Shown: positions 22,504 through 31,141 of the stretch, piece after piece
How the letters are laid out: the number at the start of each line of letters is the position of its first letter
Numbering within the stretch: the first letter of the stretch is position 1
Source of the DNA: an uncultured Candidatus Binatia bacterium
GTDB taxonomy: Bacteria > Desulfobacterota > Binatia > Bin18
DNA: 64,000 bases
Assembly (NCBI GenBank): GCA_958296235.1
Contig: OY282457.1
Location: 1,612,501-1,676,500, forward strand
Direction of reading: 5' to 3'
The notes under the pieces: generated by a model
What the model was told of the DNA's origin: nothing
Databases searched by the model: none
Seen by the model: the letters and a program-made list of their open reading frames with translations, nothing else
Program-made: the position numbers and the translations under genes

Positions 22504-25485
22504 ATGGCAAGCGGACTCGATAGAAGAAATTTTTTGAAACTGCTGGGGGCGAGCGCAGCCGCGCCGGTCGTCAGCTGTGCCTCAAAGCCGGTGGAAACCA
22601 TTATTCCTTATGTGGTTCAGCCCGAGGAGATCACGCCAGGGGTGGCCACCTACTACGCCACTGTGTGTCAGGAGTGCCCGGCTGGCTGTGGCGTGGTGGT
22701 GCGGACCAGAGAGGGGCGGGCCGTCAAAGTCGAGGGCAATCCGTCCCACCCGATCAATCACGGCGCTTTGTGCGCGCGCGGCCAGGCATCTTTGCAAGGA
22801 CTGTACAATCCGGACCGTATCCGCCAGCCGTTGTATCGCAACGAGGCCGGCGAGCTGACGCCGCTGGCGTGGCCGGAGGCGGAGGCCATGCTGGCCGAAC
22901 GCCTGCAAAAAATCCGGGCAGAGGGCCAGGCCGACCAGATCACGTTTCTCGCCGGCCAGCTTCCAGACAGCGTATATCGGTTGGCCACGCAGTGGCTTGA
23001 GGCCCTCGGTTCACGCCGCCTGATGACCTATGAACCGTTCGGTTTCGAGGCGCTGAGACAGGCCAACCAGGTCTGTTTTCAGCAGGCTTCGATGCCCGCC
23101 TATGATCTGGCCAAGGCCGGCTTTCTTCTCAGCCTGGGGGCGGATTTTCTGGAGACGTGGCGTTCCCCGATGCACTATGCCAGGGCATTCAGCCAGATGC
23201 GGGGCGCAATGTCGTCGGGGACATTCGTCCAGGTCGAGTCCCGCATGTCGCTCACCGGGGCGAATGCGGACGAATGGATTGCGATAAAACCGGGGCGAGA
23301 AGCCTTTTTTGCTCTGGGTCTGGCGCACCTGATTCTCCCCAACAGTGCTGTTCCCGCTGAAGAAAAGGCGCGGCTCAGCCAACTGCTTGAGCCCTATTCG
23401 CCGGAACGGGTTGCCCCGGTGGCAGACGCGCCGGTCGAGACGATCACACGACTGGCCCGGGCCTTCGTCAGCCACGGGCCGAGCCTGGCCATCGGGGGGG
23501 GAATCACCGCAAGTTCCCGGCAGGAGACGGCCAGCCTGATTGCGGTCAATCTGCTGAATTATATTGCTGGCAATATCGGCCAGACGGTCCATTTCCATGC
23601 GCCCCAGGCGCGGCCCCAAGTCAGCTCGTATGCGGCCCTATTGTCTCTGATTGACGAGATGCAGCGCGGAGACATACCGCTCCTCCTGCTTGCCAACACC
23701 AATCCGGCCTTTAGCCTGCCACCGTCTGCGGGCTTTGCCGAGGCCCTCGCTCGTGTGCCGTTCGTGGTCAGCTTCTCGTCTTTTCCTGATGAAACAACCG
23801 AACAGGCGGACTTGGTCTTACCCGATCATACCCCCCTGGAGAGCTGGGGAGACTCCCAGCCCGAAGCCGGCGTGTATGGTCTGATGCAGCCCGTCGTGCA
23901 ACCCGTGTTTGAGACCCAAGCGCTGAGCGAAACCCTGGTGTCGGTCGCCACGCAGGTTGACGCAGCACTGGCGGAATCACTACCGTGGAAAAGTTTTTTC
24001 GAGTATGTGCAGGCGTCCTGGAGAGAGCGGCACGGCGAGCGTCGTGAGCCGGACGACTTTGACACCTTCTGGCGTCAGGCGCTTCAGCAGGGCGGCGCCT
24101 GGCAGGCCCCAGAGCCGCTCCCGGTTCAGCTCTCCTCGGCCGTGTTTGAGACCCGCTTTTCCGAGCCGACTTTTGACCGCACGGACGAAGACGCGCTGAC
24201 ATTCATTGCCTACCCCTCGTCACGCTATTACGACGGCCGCGGCGCCAATAAGCCCTGGCTGCAAGAACTGCCCGATCCCCTTACGCAGGCGGTCTGGGAT
24301 TCCTGGCTTGAGATACACCCTGAAACGGCCGAACGGCTGGGGGTCGCGGAGGGCGACCTGCTGACGATTACCTCTCCGCAGGGGAGTATTGAGGCGAGCG
24401 CTTATTTCTACGCCGGTCTGCGGCGTGATGCGGTGGCTATGCCGATCGGCCTGGGCCATAGCGCGTATGGTCGCTACGCCCAGGGACGCGGCACCAACCC
24501 GGTCCATCTGCTTTCCGCCCAACCCGAAACCGCCTCGGGCGGCTTCCCGTGGTTGTCGACCACAGTCCGACTCGCTCGAACCGGCAAACGGGCGCCGCTG
24601 GTCACAACGGACGGCAGTCGCCAACAGCTCGGCCGAGGCATTGCTCAGGCGGTGACAGCCTCTACAGCTTCCTCTTTCATTTCAACAGACGCGCGAGCGG
24701 ACAACGACGCCCATCACCCCACAGACCACGCGGAGCATCCCGCGCGCGATATGTACCCGGAGGTGGAGTATGCCGAGTACCGCTGGGGCATGAGTATCGA
24801 CCTGTCGGCCTGTATCGGCTGCGGAGCCTGCGTCACGGCCTGTTATGCGGAAAATAATATTCCGCTGGTGGGCGAGGACATGGTGGCCCAAGGCCGGGAA
24901 ATGTCCTGGCTGCGGATTGAGCGCTATTTCGAGGAATCGCAGGACGGAGCAGACGCTCCCGAAGTCCGCTTTGCTCCGATGCTGTGTCAGCACTGCGGCA
25001 ATGCGCCCTGCGAGCCAGTCTGTCCGGTGTATGCCACCTATCACAATCCAGAGGGCCTCAACGCTCAGATCTACAACCGTTGTGTCGGCACCCGATATTG
25101 CGCCAACAACTGTTCCTATAAGGTACGGCGTTTTAACTGGAGCGAGGCGGACTGGCCGGAACCGCTCAATCTCCAGCTCAACCCGGATGTCACCATACGT
25201 GAGCCTGGCGTTATGGAGAAATGTACCTTTTGTGTCCAGCGCATTCAGGCGGGCAAAGACCGCGCCAAAGACGAAGACCGTCCGGTGCGCGACGGCGAGG
25301 TCACGCCGGCCTGTGCCCAGACCTGCCCGACCCAGGCCCTGACGTTTGGCAATCTGCAAGACCCCGCCAGCCGCGTTTCCCAGCGCTCGCGCGACCCGCG
25401 CGGGTATAAAGTCTTCGAGTCGTTGAACACCAAACCCGCGATTACCTATCTCAAAAAAGTACGCCGCAGGCCGCCGCGGCGCTGA
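22504..25485 (+). CDS. actB: Alternative complex III subunit ActB, molybdopterin-like and Fe-S domains
   Basis: A 993-residue periplasm-facing iron-sulfur subunit. It begins with a twin-arginine signal (DRRNFLKLLGASAAA) ending near a cysteine that may be lipidated. Residues of about 50-720 form the molybdopterin-oxidoreductase-like half (CQECPAGCGVVVRTREG, EGNPSHPINHGALCARGQ), which in this family lacks Mo. From C770 the ferredoxin half follows: CIGCGACVTAC, CQHCGNAPCEPVCP, CVGTRYCANNCSYKVRRF and KCTFCVQR...CAQTCP, ligands for four clusters. The fusion of both halves is normal for ActB. The gene lies 16 bp behind actA. Confidence 0.93.
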   Translation: MASGLDRRNFLKLLGASAAAPVVSCASKPVETIIPYVVQPEEITPGVATYYATVCQECPAGCGVVVRTREGRAVKVEGNPSHPINHGALCARGQASLQGLYNPDRIRQPLYRNEAGELTPLAWPEAEAMLAERLQKIRAEGQADQITFLAGQLPDSVYRLATQWLEALGSRRLMTYEPFGFEALRQANQVCFQQASMPAYDLAKAGFLLSLGADFLETWRSPMHYARAFSQMRGAMSSGTFVQVESRMSLTGANADEWIAIKPGREAFFALGLAHLILPNSAVPAEEKARLSQLLEPYSPERVAPVADAPVETITRLARAFVSHGPSLAIGGGITASSRQETASLIAVNLLNYIAGNIGQTVHFHAPQARPQVSSYAALLSLIDEMQRGDIPLLLLANTNPAFSLPPSAGFAEALARVPFVVSFSSFPDETTEQADLVLPDHTPLESWGDSQPEAGVYGLMQPVVQPVFETQALSETLVSVATQVDAALAESLPWKSFFEYVQASWRERHGERREPDDFDTFWRQALQQGGAWQAPEPLPVQLSSAVFETRFSEPTFDRTDEDALTFIAYPSSRYYDGRGANKPWLQELPDPLTQAVWDSWLEIHPETAERLGVAEGDLLTITSPQGSIEASAYFYAGLRRDAVAMPIGLGHSAYGRYAQGRGTNPVHLLSAQPETASGGFPWLSTTVRLARTGKRAPLVTTDGSRQQLGRGIAQAVTASTASSFISTDARADNDAHHPTDHAEHPARDMYPEVEYAEYRWGMSIDLSACIGCGACVTACYAENNIPLVGEDMVAQGREMSWLRIERYFEESQDGADAPEVRFAPMLCQHCGNAPCEPVCPVYATYHNPEGLNAQIYNRCVGTRYCANNCSYKVRRFNWSEADWPEPLNLQLNPDVTIREPGVMEKCTFCVQRIQAGKDRAKDEDRPVRDGEVTPACAQTCPTQALTFGNLQDPASRVSQRSRDPRGYKVFESLNTKPAITYLKKVRRRPPRR

Positions 25486-25495
25486 CTCCGACTCC

Positions 25496-27385
25496 ATGCA
25501 GACCAGCCTCAGCTATCTTCAGGTCAATCGTGACCTGCTCAACAACCTGCTCAGCTCGCCCACGCGCGTCTGGTACGCCCTGCTCGGCTGTGACCTGGTG
25601 CTGCTGGCTTTTGGCCTGTATTGCTGGCTCTATCAGCTCCAGGCGGGACTGGGCGTAACCGGGCTGACGCATCCGGTCGGCTGGGGTGTGTATATCACCA
25701 ACTTCGTGTTCTGGGTCGGGATTGCCCACTCGGGCACGCTGATTTCAGCGGTCCTCTTTTTATTTCGGGCACGCTGGCGGACGCCCATTGCCCGCAGCGC
25801 CGAAGCCATGACGATTTTTGCCGTGATGACCGCCGGCCTGTTTCCCATTATCCATCTTGGTCGGGCGTGGAATTTCTATTGGCTGCTCCCCTACCCCAAT
25901 CAGCGTCAGCTCTGGGTCAATTTTCAGTCACCCCTGGTCTGGGATGCGTTTGCCATCACCACCTATTTCACTGTGAGTTTTCTGTTCTGGTATATCGGCC
26001 TGATCCCCGACTTGGGGGCGGCCCGCGACCGCGCCGCCGGGCTGCGCCGCAAACTCTACAGCTTCTTCTCGCTCGGCTGGCAGGGCACGGACCGGCAGTG
26101 GCATCACTATCTGAGCGCCTATGGGTTTTTTGCCGCCCTGGCCACCCCGCTTGTGGTGTCCGTGCATAGCGTGGTGTCCTGGGATTTCGCCATGTCCATC
26201 GTGCCTGGCTGGCATAGCACCATCTTTGCCCCCTATTTTGTCGCCGGCGCCATCTTCTCCGGCCTGGCTATGGTCCTGACCCTGCTCATCCCGCTCCGCA
26301 GGATTTTCGGCCTCGACGCCTATATCACCGACTATCACTTCGACAATCTGGGCAAGATGATCGTGCTTACCTCGCTGATTCTGAGCTATTCCTACGCCAG
26401 CGAATTCTTTATTGCCTGGTATAGCGCCAATCCGTACGAGCGGAGCGTCTTCTGGTATCGCGCGGTCGGTGACTATGCCCCGCTGTTCTGGCTGATGGTC
26501 ACCTGTAATTGCGCCGTCCCGCTGCTGTTGTGCTGGAAGTCGATCCGCACCAATACGCTGTGGCTGTTCGGTATTGCCCTGCTGGTCAATGTCGGGATGT
26601 GGCTGGAGCGCTTTGTCATCATCGTGAGTTCCTTGTCGCATGAGTTTGATCCCGCGGCCTGGGGTCTGTACCAGCCTTCGTGGGTTGAAGTGGGGATGAC
26701 GGTCGGCAGTTTTGCCTGGTTCTTTTTATTCTTCCTGCTCTTCGTGAAGTTTCTCCCGCTCGTGTCCCTGGCCGAAGTCAAAGAGCACCTGCCGTCTGCG
26801 GACAGCGGTTCGTCAGCCGTTGAAGCAGACGCATCCGAGCGGCCCCGCTTACCCGTCGGCGAAGCGGCTCGCGCCGGCCGCGGAGCCGGCATAGTTGGCA
26901 TCTTTACGAATCTGGACACGCTCGTCGTTGCCGTCGGCTCTCTCCGGCGAGAGGGCTATACAAACCTCAGCGTCGTCTCCCCGTTTCCCAGCCAGGCGCT
27001 TGAAGAGGCCCTCGGCGCCCGCCCAAGTCCGATTCGCTATTTTACGTTGGTTGGCGGTCTGCTGGGCTGCGCTATCGGCTTTGCCTTACCCACCTATACG
27101 GCCTTGGACTGGCCGCTCCAAACGAGCGCCAAGCCCATTGTGGCCTTACCTGCCTTTGCCATTATCGCCTTTGAGCTGACCATTCTCTTTGGGGCGATTG
27201 CCACCCTGATTGGACTGCTCATTCATGCCCGGTTGCCGGCGCGTTCGGTGGCGGTCACGCATGACCCGCGTTTTTCAGAGGATCGCTTTGGGCTGCTCGT
27301 CCCCTGTACCGCCGAGCAGACCGGCAATCTCAGGCGGCTGATGACGGCTGGTGGCGCACAGGAGGTCTATGGCCAAGGTGTGTAG
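25496..27385 (+). CDS. actC: Alternative complex III subunits ActC and ActD fused in one protein
   Basis: A 629-residue membrane protein. Residues 1 to about 425 are the NrfD-like quinol-binding subunit ActC with around ten transmembrane helices (SHSGTLISAVLFLFRARWR, NLGKMIVLTSLILSYSYASEF). After a hydrophilic linker (about 430-463) the chain continues with a DUF3341-type ActD domain: GIVGIFTNLDTLVVAVGSLR, the two-helix hairpin PIRYFTLVGGLLGCAIGFAL, and DPRFSEDRFGLLVPC. ActC and ActD are normally separate genes of about 450 and 170 codons. No internal stop or frameshift was seen. actE begins inside its last codons. Confidence 0.9.
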   Translation: MQTSLSYLQVNRDLLNNLLSSPTRVWYALLGCDLVLLAFGLYCWLYQLQAGLGVTGLTHPVGWGVYITNFVFWVGIAHSGTLISAVLFLFRARWRTPIARSAEAMTIFAVMTAGLFPIIHLGRAWNFYWLLPYPNQRQLWVNFQSPLVWDAFAITTYFTVSFLFWYIGLIPDLGAARDRAAGLRRKLYSFFSLGWQGTDRQWHHYLSAYGFFAALATPLVVSVHSVVSWDFAMSIVPGWHSTIFAPYFVAGAIFSGLAMVLTLLIPLRRIFGLDAYITDYHFDNLGKMIVLTSLILSYSYASEFFIAWYSANPYERSVFWYRAVGDYAPLFWLMVTCNCAVPLLLCWKSIRTNTLWLFGIALLVNVGMWLERFVIIVSSLSHEFDPAAWGLYQPSWVEVGMTVGSFAWFFLFFLLFVKFLPLVSLAEVKEHLPSADSGSSAVEADASERPRLPVGEAARAGRGAGIVGIFTNLDTLVVAVGSLRREGYTNLSVVSPFPSQALEEALGARPSPIRYFTLVGGLLGCAIGFALPTYTALDWPLQTSAKPIVALPAFAIIAFELTILFGAIATLIGLLIHARLPARSVAVTHDPRFSEDRFGLLVPCTAEQTGNLRRLMTAGGAQEVYGQGV

Positions 27386-27929
27386 GCATCGCGCCAGCCC
27401 GGGCATCCGTGGCCGGGTCTGGCATTTCGTCGGTCTCTCTCTGGGTCTAGGGCTTTTGTGCGTTGCCGTTGTCCATGCCCTGCCGTGGAGTGACGACATG
27501 TATTGGCCGCCCGAACGTGAGGCCGGGACAGCCACCCACCCGCCTGTGGCCAATAGCGTTCCCACAACGGGCATTGAGCCGCCCATGTCGGCGCGCATTA
27601 CCGAGCGCATCAAGGCCGGCCTGCGTGTCCGCAATCCGGTTGCATTCACACCGCAGTCCATCCAGAACGGGCAGGAGTTGTTTCGGATTTACTGTGCGCT
27701 CTGTCACGGCGAGCAGGGCAGAGGCGACGGCCAGATGGTTGGCAAGGTCGTTCCCTCTTCCGACCTTCATACGGAGCGAATCAGAAACCAGAAGGACGGG
27801 TATCTGTATGCCACCATCCGCAGCGGTGGACTGGTGATGCCGGCCTATCAGCACGCGATTTCAACCACAGAGCGGTGGGACCTGGTGAATTACGTCCGCC
27901 ACCTCCAACAGCAGGGTCAGTCGCAATGA
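27369..27929 (+). CDS. actE: Alternative complex III subunit ActE, monohaem cytochrome c
   Basis: A 186-residue cytochrome c with an N-terminal membrane anchor (VWHFVGLSLGLGLLCVAVVHAL), the DMYWPPE region, and one haem site CALCH (C109) followed by GEQGRGDG and a likely axial Met in GGLVMPAYQHAI. It should pass electrons from ActA to a terminal oxidase or soluble cytochrome. The ATG at 27369 follows GGAGG and overlaps the end of actCD by 17 bp; its own stop overlaps actF by 4 bp, so all are tightly coupled. Confidence 0.9.
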   Translation: MAKVCRHRASPGIRGRVWHFVGLSLGLGLLCVAVVHALPWSDDMYWPPEREAGTATHPPVANSVPTTGIEPPMSARITERIKAGLRVRNPVAFTPQSIQNGQELFRIYCALCHGEQGRGDGQMVGKVVPSSDLHTERIRNQKDGYLYATIRSGGLVMPAYQHAISTTERWDLVNYVRHLQQQGQSQ

Positions 27930-29086
27930 GCGCTCAGACCCCCATAGCGGCACCCCGGAGCGCGTCTCCAGATACGCGCTCCGGCCTCTTCACCCTGGGT
28001 CTGTGGGTCCTGGCCGGGCTGGGTCTGACCACTTTTCTTATCGGCGTTGCCGGGGAGAACGCCCAACGGGCCTGGCAGGCATATCTGGTCAACTGGCTTT
28101 TCTGGTCGGGGCTGGCGCTCAGCGGACTGACGTTTTCAGCCATTCTTCGGGTCACAAAAGCGGACTGGGCCGGCCCGTTGCAGCCGCTGGCCGAGGCGCC
28201 GGCCGCTTTTCTGCCGATTTCCTTTTTTCTTCTTCTGTGTCTCTTTCCAGGCAGCGACTACCTCTTCTCGTGGATAGAGAATCCGATACCGGCTAAACAA
28301 GCCTGGCTGAACCAGCCCTTCCTGGTACTCCGCTCCCTCTGTGGGGTCGTGTTACTCTATGGCTGCGGGTTTGCGCTGCTGCGGGCTTCACTCCGAGCAA
28401 GTCGCCCGCGCCCACGGGTGCCGGTCCCGTCTGTTTCCCAACGGAACAGCCCGCATATAGCCGGGCGGCAGCTCGCGACCCTCTCGGCCGTTTTTATCCT
28501 GCTCTACGCGCTGGTATTCAGCCTGTTGGCCTTTGATCTGGTGATGTCGCTTGAACCCCACTGGATCAGCACCTTATTCGGCGCCTATTTTTGTATCGGG
28601 AATCTGTATGCGGGACTCGGCCTGCTCGCCATTCTCGCCGCGCTGACGCGTGCATCCACTGCTGAACGCAGCCATGATCTCGGCAAGCTCATCTTTGCCT
28701 TTTGTGTCTTATGGACGTATCTGTTCTGGTGTCAGTATCTACCGATCTGGTATGGCAATCTGCCGGAGGAGACCGGTTTTCTTATCGTCCGCTTATTTGA
28801 CGAGCCGTGGGCGGCTGTCAGTTTTGTTGTCTTGCTCCTCAACTTTCTCCTGCCTTTCCCCATCCTGCTGCTGCAAGGGGTCAAGCGCGCCCCGACCGCT
28901 CTGGCCTGTATCAGCGCCCTCATCCTGGTCGGCATGTGGCTTGAGCGCTACGTCCTGGTTGTCCCCTCTATCTGGCAGGAACACTGGCTCCCTCTTGGGT
29001 GGATTGAATTGGGGGTGCTGCTGGGTTTCTTCGCCCTGTTCACATTAGCCCTTCGGGCCTGGATGAGAATTGTCCCGCTCTCCTGA
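27926..29086 (+). CDS. actF: Alternative complex III subunit ActF, membrane protein
   Basis: A 386-residue polytopic membrane protein with about ten helices, distantly related to ActC. Family-like segments are VNWLFWSGLALSGLTFSAI, FDLVMSLEPHWISTLFGAYF and FWCQYLPIWYGNLPEET. It completes the operon actA-actB-actCD-actE-actF. No cytochrome oxidase genes follow, unlike in many genomes where a caa3 oxidase is attached, so the electron acceptor must be encoded elsewhere. No clear terminator; a 7-bp minisatellite follows. Confidence 0.88.
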   Translation: MSAQTPIAAPRSASPDTRSGLFTLGLWVLAGLGLTTFLIGVAGENAQRAWQAYLVNWLFWSGLALSGLTFSAILRVTKADWAGPLQPLAEAPAAFLPISFFLLLCLFPGSDYLFSWIENPIPAKQAWLNQPFLVLRSLCGVVLLYGCGFALLRASLRASRPRPRVPVPSVSQRNSPHIAGRQLATLSAVFILLYALVFSLLAFDLVMSLEPHWISTLFGAYFCIGNLYAGLGLLAILAALTRASTAERSHDLGKLIFAFCVLWTYLFWCQYLPIWYGNLPEETGFLIVRLFDEPWAAVSFVVLLLNFLLPFPILLLQGVKRAPTALACISALILVGMWLERYVLVVPSIWQEHWLPLGWIELGVLLGFFALFTLALRAWMRIVPLS

Positions 29087-29110
29087 GTTAGGGCAATTCG
29101 TGAATTCCCA

Positions 29111-29214
29111 CCACTCACCACTCACCACTCACCACTCACCACTCACCACTCACCACTCACCACTCACCACTCACCACTAACCACTCACCACTAACCACTC
29201 ACCACTAACCACTT
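29111..29214. repeat. 7-bp tandem repeat (CCACTCA/CCACTAA), about 15 units
   Basis: A pure minisatellite of CCACTCA units in which the later units alternate with CCACTAA. It lies behind actF. The following 250 bp up to the RRM gene (29215-29469) show no convincing gene; this is likely leader sequence of the RRM gene. Confidence 0.95.
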
Positions 29215-29469
29215 TCTACTGACCCCAGACAGAGCAGTAACAGGTATAGGCAACGCGGCGGCCTCAGAGCCACGGGCAGCAACTCTCAGCCCCTCCCCTT
29301 GTCCGCGACACTCCCATAGGGTTGTACATTTCCGCATTTCGCGTCATACTGCCAGCCCTCTTGTATCGGTTTGTCATTAAGGACTCAGCATATTTCAATC
29401 CGGCCATCACGGCCATGGGGACGCCACATCGCCTGAGGCTGGTGTGGACCGACCTGAGAGGAGGTCATC

Positions 29470-29850
29470 ATCGGAAACAAGGTCTTTGTTGGAAACCTGA
29501 ACTTTGACACCACACGGGGCGAGCTGGAAGCTCTCTTTTCCGAAGTGGGCGAACTTGTCGAGGTTTTTCTCCCGTCTGATAGGGATACCGGCCGGCCACG
29601 GGGATTCGCCTTTGTCGAATTCACCGACCCCGCCTCTATTCCGGCCGCGGTAGAGCGCTTCGACGGGTACGAACTCGACGGCAGAAATCTCCGGGTTAAC
29701 CAGGCGGAGGACCGTCCTCCCCGCCGGCCCTCACATCCTTCAGGTGGCGGTGGCGAGCGTTCTTTTGAACGACCGTGGGGAGGGCCGAGGGGCGGCGCAA
29801 AGCCCAAGGGCAGTCGCCGCAATCTTCGGCGCGGAAAACGCAGTTTATAG
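29470..29850 (+). CDS. RRM-domain RNA-binding protein with an apparent ATC start
   Basis: A 126-residue RNA-recognition-motif protein of the bacterial Rbp type. RNP2 is KVFVGNLNFDT and RNP1 RGFAFVEF; a Gly/Arg-rich tail follows (GGGGERSFERPWGGPRGG). The frame is closed by a TGA at 29455, and between that stop and RNP2 there is no ATG, GTG or TTG. AGGAGG at 29459-29464 stands 5 bases before ATC at 29470, which would give the usual (M)GNKVFVGNL start. The first ordinary start codon (GTG 29545) would cut off RNP2 and destroy the fold. Either initiation is at ATC or the assembly has an error here. Confidence 0.82.
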   Translation: MGNKVFVGNLNFDTTRGELEALFSEVGELVEVFLPSDRDTGRPRGFAFVEFTDPASIPAAVERFDGYELDGRNLRVNQAEDRPPRRPSHPSGGGGERSFERPWGGPRGGAKPKGSRRNLRRGKRSL

Positions 29851-29875
29851 CCCTCGCCTTCTCAGTTGCAAAGTG

Positions 29876-29902
29876 ACGGCGGGCAGACAGCCCGCCGTTT
29901 CT
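29876..29902 (+). terminator. Terminator hairpin after the RRM gene
   Basis: A perfect 9-bp stem ACGGCGGGC/GCCCGCCGT with an AGACA loop followed by TTTCTG, 25 bp after the RRM stop. Confidence 0.8.
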
Positions 29903-29987
29903 GCGCCTGCCCCGCCTGCCCTTCTCCACCCGCAATACGCCACTAGCCCCGCACTCCTGGGCCGACCCCGCCGGCCAGGCTGGAAAC

Positions 29988-30037
29988 AGAGTGAACGGGT
30001 CCAGCATCTTATGTCTCGTGGAGGACCCGTTCACTCT
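29988..30037. repeat. 15-bp perfect inverted repeat upstream of the lactonase-like gene
   Basis: AGAGTGAACGGGTCC and GGACCCGTTCACTCT are perfect arms with 20 bases between them. No T-run follows, so it is not a standard terminator. It lies 72 bp before the lactonase-like ATG and could be an operator, an RNA leader structure or an element end. Confidence 0.8.
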
Positions 30038-30109
30038 TTACCTCGTATCCAATACCTGACATTGTGGCCGGCATAATCTACGTGTGCCACAGCGCAACAG
30101 GAGGGATGT

Positions 30110-30880
30110 ATGCTTCAAGTGTTCTCGATGCCAGTGGGTTTTCTCGAATTCGACAGCCGGCTCTTCTTTCCGCAGGACGAGCAGGGCGAGCAGATCACGA
30201 TCCCGGTGCCGAGCTATTTGCTCACCCACCCCAAAGGGAATGTAGTCTTTGATACCGGCGTACACTGTTCCTGCATAGACGACGCCAAGGGTCGTCTGGG
30301 CGATATTGCCGATACGTTTGTCCCCCGAGCCCAGCCGGGCGAGGAGATTGTCAGCCAGTTGGCGAAGTTCAAGCTCACCCCGGAGGATATTACCTATGTG
30401 GTCAACTCGCACTTCCACTTCGACCACGCGGGTGGGAATGAGTTTTTTCCGCACTCGACCTTTCTCGTCCAGAAAAACGAGCTTGCGGCCTCAAAAGACC
30501 CAGTCCTCAGAGAAAAGGCTTTTTTTGACCCCCAGGACTACGATCACCAGCTCAACTACCAAGCCGTAGACGGCGAGCTGGATATCTTTGACGACGGCAC
30601 GCTGGTGCTTTTTCCAACCCACGGCCATACCCCAGGCCACCAGTCCCTGCGCATTCGGATCACCAAAGGCACGGACATCGTAGTGACCGGGGACGCCTGT
30701 TACACCCAGCGCAATATGGACGAGAACATGCTGCCGTCGATCGCCTATGACACAGATGAGATGTATCGCTCGCTCGGCACGCTGCGCGACCTGAGGGACA
30801 AACACGGCGCGACGATTATCTACGGCCACGACCTGGCCCAGTGGCAGCAGATCAAACACGCCCCGGAGCCGCTGGCATAA
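30110..30880 (+). CDS. Metallo-beta-lactamase-fold lactonase, AHL-lactonase-like
   Basis: A 256-residue MBL-fold hydrolase. The zinc motif is SHFHFDH (H101, H103, D105, H106) after ITYVVN; later zinc ligands are in PTHGHTPGHQSL and VTGDACY, and the last His in IYGHD. The opening (GFLEFDSRLFF, PVPSYLLTHPKGNVVFDTG) is that of the AttM/AhlD group of N-acyl-homoserine lactone hydrolases. It may quench quorum signals or hydrolyse other lactones. GGAGGG stands 6 bases before the ATG. Single gene. Confidence 0.85.
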   Translation: MLQVFSMPVGFLEFDSRLFFPQDEQGEQITIPVPSYLLTHPKGNVVFDTGVHCSCIDDAKGRLGDIADTFVPRAQPGEEIVSQLAKFKLTPEDITYVVNSHFHFDHAGGNEFFPHSTFLVQKNELAASKDPVLREKAFFDPQDYDHQLNYQAVDGELDIFDDGTLVLFPTHGHTPGHQSLRIRITKGTDIVVTGDACYTQRNMDENMLPSIAYDTDEMYRSLGTLRDLRDKHGATIIYGHDLAQWQQIKHAPEPLA

Positions 30881-30883
30881 GTC

Positions 30884-31141
30884 CTGACCTCACTCCACGC
30901 TGTCCAAACGCTTCGACAAGCCGAGTTCAGTGAGGCCCAGGCGGCAGCCCGTCCTTGAAAAGGCGGATATGAAAGATGTCGAGTTGCGCCTGACCAAGGA
31001 AATAACCGATAACACGCAGACCCTCCCCAACAAGTTCGACGCGCTCAACGCGCGTTTATTGAACGGAGCGATGGTCATTATCGCCGCATTGATCGCTACT
31101 ACGGCTGGCGCGGTGTTCACCCTGTTTCAATTGCTGAAATA
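30884..31141 (+). pseudogene. Broken gene for a coiled-coil protein with one C-terminal membrane span
   Basis: The first frame (LTSLHAVQTLRQAEFSEAQA) stops at a TGA near 30957; a second frame continues with EKADMKDVELRLTKEITDN, NKFDALNARLLNGAMVI and a membrane helix (IIAALIATTAGAVFTLF). Together they read like the two halves of a small coiled-coil plus membrane-anchor protein of the CCDC90/DUF1640 kind, separated by a frameshift. There is no good start for either half. It ends convergently with the large ATPase gene. Confidence 0.5.
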
